Shown here one piece after another: positions 60,483 through 64,000 of a stretch of 64,000 nucleotides of DNA. The notes beneath the pieces were generated by a model. That model saw only the letters and a program-made list of their open reading frames with translations, did not search any database and was not told where the DNA came from. Source of the DNA: Massilia pinisoli. GTDB taxonomy: Bacteria; Pseudomonadota; Gammaproteobacteria; Burkholderiales; Burkholderiaceae_D. Both the position numbers and the translations under genes were made by a program. The DNA lies in NCBI RefSeq assembly GCF_024753285.1, contig NZ_JANUGW010000001.1:62001-126000 (forward strand), written 5' to 3'. The first letter of the stretch is position 1. Each line of letters opens with the position of its first letter.

Positions 60483-62684
60483 ATGCATCCCACCGCTCTT
60501 CGCATCGCCATCGCCATCGCCGCCTTCGCCTGTCCCGCCATCGCCAGTGCGCAATCCACGCCGCAGAATGTCCAGGCAGACGCCGATGCCAAGGAGGACG
60601 TCAAGGCGGTCGCGAAGTCCGCCGCCAAGGACAAGGCGATCCAGCGCGTGGAAGTGAAAGGCAACTACGATCCGCGCCGCGACGACACGGCCAGCAAGAC
60701 CGTGCTGGGCGCGGACGAGATCCGCAAATACGGCGACGACAACATCTTCGACGTGTTGAAGCGTGCGCCCGGCGTCACGGTGACGGACCGGACGATCCGG
60801 ATGCGCGGCCTCGGCGCCGGCTATACGCAGATCCTCGTGAACGGCGACCGCCCGCCGCCCGGCTTTTCGCTGGAGGCGCTGACGCCCGACCAGATCGAAC
60901 GCATCGAGGTGATCCGCGCGGCGAGCGCCGAGTACTCGATGCAGGCCATCGCGGGCACGATCAACATCGTGCTGCGCAAGGTCGTGAGCAAGCCGCAGCG
61001 CGACTTCCGGCTGAACGTGTCGCGCTCGCCGCTGCAGCGCAACGTCTCGGCGGGCGGCACCTGGGGCGAGAAGATGGGCCGCCTGTCGTATTCCGTGAGC
61101 GGGACGGCGTTCGCGGGCCACAACGAATTCGAGTCGACCCGCACGGACACCCTGACGCTGCCGGACGGCACGCTCGCGCAGGCGCGCGAAGCCACCTACC
61201 GCGGCGGCGGCCCGTATCGCGGCGCCGTGCTGTTCCCGAGCGTGAGCTGGAAGCTCGACGACGACAACGAACTCAATCTGTCGGGCGGCCTGCAGGCGAG
61301 CAGCCACGCGTGGGCGTCATTCACCCACGACGACAACCGCGTCGGCTCGTTCGGCGACCCGGACTGGATCGACATGCCGGGCCGTTCGACCGGCAAGCAA
61401 TGGATGATGCGGGGCGAGATCGGCTGGATTGCGAAGGTCGGCGGCGGCAAGCTGGACGTGAAGCTGTCCGGCGAGCGCAGCCGCGACGACAACGACAACG
61501 CGACGGATTATTTTTCCGCGGGCGCGGCCCACCACCTGGCGCGCGACTGGGACACCGTGTATCGCCCGCGGCGCACGTCGTTCCGCGCCAAGTTCACGCG
61601 GACGCTGTTCGACGGCCATTCGCTTGTGACAGGCATCGACGCGAGCCGCCAGCGCAACGACGATACGCTCGACCGCCACGAGCAGCAGGACGACGCAGCG
61701 CCGACGCACGTCGTCGAAGGCTTCCAGCCCGAGGTGACGCGCCTCGCCGGGTTCGTGCAGGACGAGTGGAGCATCGACAAGCAGTTGTCCGTCTACCTGG
61801 GCGGGCGCTGGGAGGGTGTACGCACGGACAGCACGGCGACGGATGCGCCCGGGACGACGACGAACAGCCACGTGCTGAGCCCCGTCGCGCAGACGCTGTA
61901 CAAATTTCCCGGCACCAGCGGGCGCCAGATGAGGTTCGCCTACACGCGGACGTACAAGGCGCCGACCGTCGACCAGCTGACGGCGCGCCGCTACCTGGCG
62001 GCGCTGAACAGCCGCTTCAGCGCCGATTCCAGCGGCAATCCCGGCTTGCGCCCGGAGCTGGCGAACGGCATCGACGTCGCGTTCGAGCAGTACTGGCCGG
62101 AAGGCGGCATGGTGTCCGTCAGCGGTTCGCAGCGCCTCATCAGCGACTACATCCGCACCCGACTCGATCTCGATCCGGACGGCCGCTGGATCTACCGCCC
62201 GCTGAACGACGGCAGCGCGCGCGTGCATTCGCTGGAGGCCGAGTTCAAGCTGCCGCTGCGCTTGCTCGACCCGCGTGCGGCCGGCGTCGATGTCCGGGCG
62301 AGCGTCGCGCGCAACTGGTCAACCGTGTCCACGGTGCCCGGCCCCGACAACCGCCTCGACGGCCAGACGCCTCTGTCCGCGAACGCCGGCGTCGACTACC
62401 GGCACGACCGGCTCAGCCTGGGTGCCAGCATGGCGTACCAGCGCGGCGGCTGGGTGCGCATTTCGGAAGCGCAAACCCGCCGCCAGCAGACGCGGCGCGA
62501 TCTCGATGCGTACGCCGCGTGGAGGCTCGATGCGCACCTGCAGCTGCGCTTCACCCTGAACAACATCCTCGGCATGGACATGGCGTCCGAAAGTGCCTAT
62601 GACGATGCGGGCGGGCTGTCGCGCCAGGCCAACTGGCAGCGGGGCGCGACGCGCGTGGGCCTCAACCTCGAGATGAAGATGTGA
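60483..62684 (+). CDS. TonB-dependent outer membrane receptor
   Basis: The 733-residue protein has a signal peptide (LRIAIAIAAFACPAIASA), a plug domain (TASKTVLGADEIRKYGDDNIFDVLKRAPGV to AEYSMQAIAGTINIVLRK) and a beta-barrel ending in alternating aromatic residues (RQANWQRGATRVGLNLEMKM). No TonB-box sequence or ligand-specific feature allows the substrate to be named; siderophores or oligosaccharides are possible. ATG 60483 is chosen over the upstream TTG at 60459. No partner transport genes are adjacent. Confidence 0.87.
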   Translation: MHPTALRIAIAIAAFACPAIASAQSTPQNVQADADAKEDVKAVAKSAAKDKAIQRVEVKGNYDPRRDDTASKTVLGADEIRKYGDDNIFDVLKRAPGVTVTDRTIRMRGLGAGYTQILVNGDRPPPGFSLEALTPDQIERIEVIRAASAEYSMQAIAGTINIVLRKVVSKPQRDFRLNVSRSPLQRNVSAGGTWGEKMGRLSYSVSGTAFAGHNEFESTRTDTLTLPDGTLAQAREATYRGGGPYRGAVLFPSVSWKLDDDNELNLSGGLQASSHAWASFTHDDNRVGSFGDPDWIDMPGRSTGKQWMMRGEIGWIAKVGGGKLDVKLSGERSRDDNDNATDYFSAGAAHHLARDWDTVYRPRRTSFRAKFTRTLFDGHSLVTGIDASRQRNDDTLDRHEQQDDAAPTHVVEGFQPEVTRLAGFVQDEWSIDKQLSVYLGGRWEGVRTDSTATDAPGTTTNSHVLSPVAQTLYKFPGTSGRQMRFAYTRTYKAPTVDQLTARRYLAALNSRFSADSSGNPGLRPELANGIDVAFEQYWPEGGMVSVSGSQRLISDYIRTRLDLDPDGRWIYRPLNDGSARVHSLEAEFKLPLRLLDPRAAGVDVRASVARNWSTVSTVPGPDNRLDGQTPLSANAGVDYRHDRLSLGASMAYQRGGWVRISEAQTRRQQTRRDLDAYAAWRLDAHLQLRFTLNNILGMDMASESAYDDAGGLSRQANWQRGATRVGLNLEMKM

Positions 62685-62696
62685 TGCGGAAAGAGG

Positions 62697-62722
62697 TGTT
62701 CCACCCGTTACGGTTTGGAACA
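62697..62722 (+). terminator. Stem-loop after TonB receptor gene
   Basis: TGTTCCA (62697-62703) pairs with TGGAACA (62716-62722); the inner CCG/CGG bases extend the stem. It lies 12 bases after the receptor stop. Only a short AAATT follows, so it is a weak intrinsic terminator or an mRNA 3' stabiliser. Confidence 0.4.
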
Positions 62723-62765
62723 AATTCGACACGTGCAGATGCCCGACGGCGGTTAGCATCCCCGC

Positions 62766-63140
62766 ATGAACTTCACTTTTTCGTCACCGGAGCACGGGAC
62801 TTGCGTCGTCAAGCTGTGGGCGACGGGCCGCTATGGGTTTTCGCTGCCGAAGCGAGTCGACATCGCCGCACCGGACGGTCCCGCGTGTACGTTTCTCTAC
62901 CTGAACAAGCAGCTCACCATGACGGAGCCGGACAACCGCACGATCGTCCGCATCGCCATCGGCGCGTTCCTCGGGGGCATGGCGGCGGATGGCGCCACCG
63001 TGGACATTGACCCGGACATGCCGGCGTATGGTGGCAAGCTGACGCCAGTGCGGCTCGACGTGCCGCGTGCGCCCATGCGGGTGCGGCCGGGGAAGTCGCA
63101 CGCGCGGCTGCGGCCCGATGCCGCGTGCGGTTCGGGCTGA
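62766..63140 (+). CDS. Hypothetical protein, possibly leaderless mRNA
   Basis: The 124-residue protein begins MNFTFSSPEHGTCVVKLWAT. I do not recognise a family; there is no signal peptide or membrane helix, and the C-terminus is Arg/Pro-rich. No Shine-Dalgarno is present. Instead GGTTAGCATCC ends five bases before ATG, the same 11-mer as before the DUF5710 gene at 12219, giving a -10-like TAGCAT right at the start. Confidence 0.5.
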   Translation: MNFTFSSPEHGTCVVKLWATGRYGFSLPKRVDIAAPDGPACTFLYLNKQLTMTEPDNRTIVRIAIGAFLGGMAADGATVDIDPDMPAYGGKLTPVRLDVPRAPMRVRPGKSHARLRPDAACGSG

Positions 63141-63183
63141 CGTCCGGGCCACGCTGTCACGAAAAGGGTCCATCATCCGTCTA

Positions 63184-64000
63184 ATGGATATGGATTCCCT
63201 CACCGTCACCCCGCTCGACCTCTTCGTCCGCCTGCGTCCGCGCCTGTTCGGCATCGCCTACCGCATGCTCGGCATCCGCGCCGATGCGGAGGACATCGTC
63301 CAGGAAGCGTGGCTGCGCTGGCAGAACGGCGGCAGCGACGGCGCGCACACGCCGGAAGCGTGGCTCGTCACCGTCGTCACGCGACTGTCGATCGACCGGC
63401 TGCGCGGGGCGCAGGCGGAACGCGAACGCTACGTCGGGCCTTGGCTGCCCGAACCCCTCGTCGACGATACGGTCGACTCGCCCGAAAGCGCGCTGGAAGC
63501 GGCCGGCGACATCTCGACCGCGTTCCTGCTGATGCTGGAACGGCTGGCGCCGGAAGAGCGTGCCGTCTTCCTGCTGCACCAAGTGTTCGACTTCGACCAT
63601 GCCGAGGTCGCCGCGATGGTCGGCAAGACGGAAGGGGCGTGCCGCAAGGTGCTGCAGCGGGCGCGCGAGCGCGTGCGCGCGGAGCGGCCCCGGTTCGCCG
63701 TCAACCGCGAATTGCACCTGGAATTGCTGGGCCGCTTCGTGCAGGCATCGCGCTCCGGCGATCCCGCCCGGGTGCAGGCGCTGCTGGCGACCGACGCAAC
63801 GTACACGGGCGACGGCGGCGGCAAGGTAAAGACGACCGTCAAATGCGTGTTCGGCGCCGATCGCGTGGGCCGCCTCGTGGCCGGCATCGAGCGCAAGTGG
63901 TCGGGCATCGACACCCGTCACGACGTCGTCATAGTCAATGGCACGCCGGGCCTGCTGACTTGGCGCAATGGCGTGCCGGACGCGATCACCTCGATCCACA
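63184..64000 (+). CDS. sigJ: ECF sigma factor, SigJ type, 3' end missing
   Basis: The frame runs off the window after 272 codons. Sigma region 2 is LFVRLRPRLFGIAYRMLGIRADAEDIVQEAWLRW and region 4 is LLMLERLAPEERAVFLLHQVFDFDHAEVAAMVGKTEGACRKVLQRARERV. From about residue 175 there is a SnoaL-like C-terminal extension (HLELLGRFVQASRSGDPARVQALLA), the mark of SigJ/ECF41-type factors whose activity is controlled by this domain. The carboxymuconolactone or oxidoreductase partner gene often found beside ECF41 factors is not seen upstream. Confidence 0.88.
   Translation, partial: MDMDSLTVTPLDLFVRLRPRLFGIAYRMLGIRADAEDIVQEAWLRWQNGGSDGAHTPEAWLVTVVTRLSIDRLRGAQAERERYVGPWLPEPLVDDTVDSPESALEAAGDISTAFLLMLERLAPEERAVFLLHQVFDFDHAEVAAMVGKTEGACRKVLQRARERVRAERPRFAVNRELHLELLGRFVQASRSGDPARVQALLATDATYTGDGGGKVKTTVKCVFGADRVGRLVAGIERKWSGIDTRHDVVIVNGTPGLLTWRNGVPDAITSIH

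Noticed and set aside
1..64000. tRNA, rRNA, CRISPR, transposase, integrase or phage genes
   Set aside because: Looked for repeats, cloverleaf-like segments and mobile-element motifs by eye; none found. A tRNAscan or ISfinder run could still detect something small.

Overview
The window comes from a high-GC chromosome (I estimate about two thirds G+C by eye). It looks like a betaproteobacterium of the Oxalobacteraceae, most like Massilia/Telluria. Pointers are a PEP-CTERM system TPR lipoprotein (PrsT), MSHA-type minor pilins, a complete malonate decarboxylase cluster with MadLM, and secreted plant-polysaccharide hydrolases. That assignment is inference. I see no rRNA, tRNA, CRISPR array, insertion sequence, phage gene or plasmid origin. 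No stretch longer than about 300 bases lacks a gene.

Layout. 1-10448: a xyloglucan-type degradation locus. It holds a GH74 C-terminus, GH95 alpha-L-fucosidase, GH35 beta-galactosidase, GH31 alpha-xylosidase with a PA14-like insert and CE2 esterase, all on +, with a GH9 endoglucanase converging on -. 10683-13843: polysaccharide deacetylase, GNAT acetyltransferase, DUF5710 protein and secreted M20 amidohydrolase. 13892-17798: two divergent diguanylate cyclases. 17815-21050: CocE/NonD hydrolase, DUF2145 protein and a small exported protein. 21343-27925: PaoABC-like periplasmic aldehyde oxidoreductase, then a hybrid histidine kinase and a VOC protein. 27936-29723: sugar-porter MFS protein with a large periplasmic loop.

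29836-37163: malonate decarboxylase operon mdcA-B-C-D-E-madL-madM-mdcG-mdcH, with mdcR divergent. 38213-40221: NAD(P)-binding epimerase-like protein and a divergent LysR regulator. 40226-42225: two NarL/LuxR response regulators and a Dps ferritin. 42314-46158: PEP-CTERM protein and divergent prsT. 46165-48387: uncharacterised protein and FAD monooxygenase. 48384-51776: metE/metR. 51848-53493: PP2C-like phosphatase, NTF2-like protein and a 51-residue membrane protein. 53465-59563: DUF817 protein and a minor-pilin operon (mshQ-C-D-O-P). 59731-64000: TetR regulator, TonB-dependent receptor, hypothetical protein and a truncated SigJ-type ECF sigma factor.

How the genes fit together. The first five + strand genes encode activities matching the layers of fucogalactoxyloglucan: backbone cleavage (GH74, GH9), then removal of fucose, galactose, xylose and acetyl groups. 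The mdc operon covers malonate uptake, acyl-carrier maturation and decarboxylation to acetate. The Msh, PEP-CTERM and c-di-GMP genes point to surface attachment and extracellular matrix. Genes are packed tightly: every convergent pair is separated by at most 22 bases or overlaps. Three of those pairs share a CTAG that supplies both stop codons.
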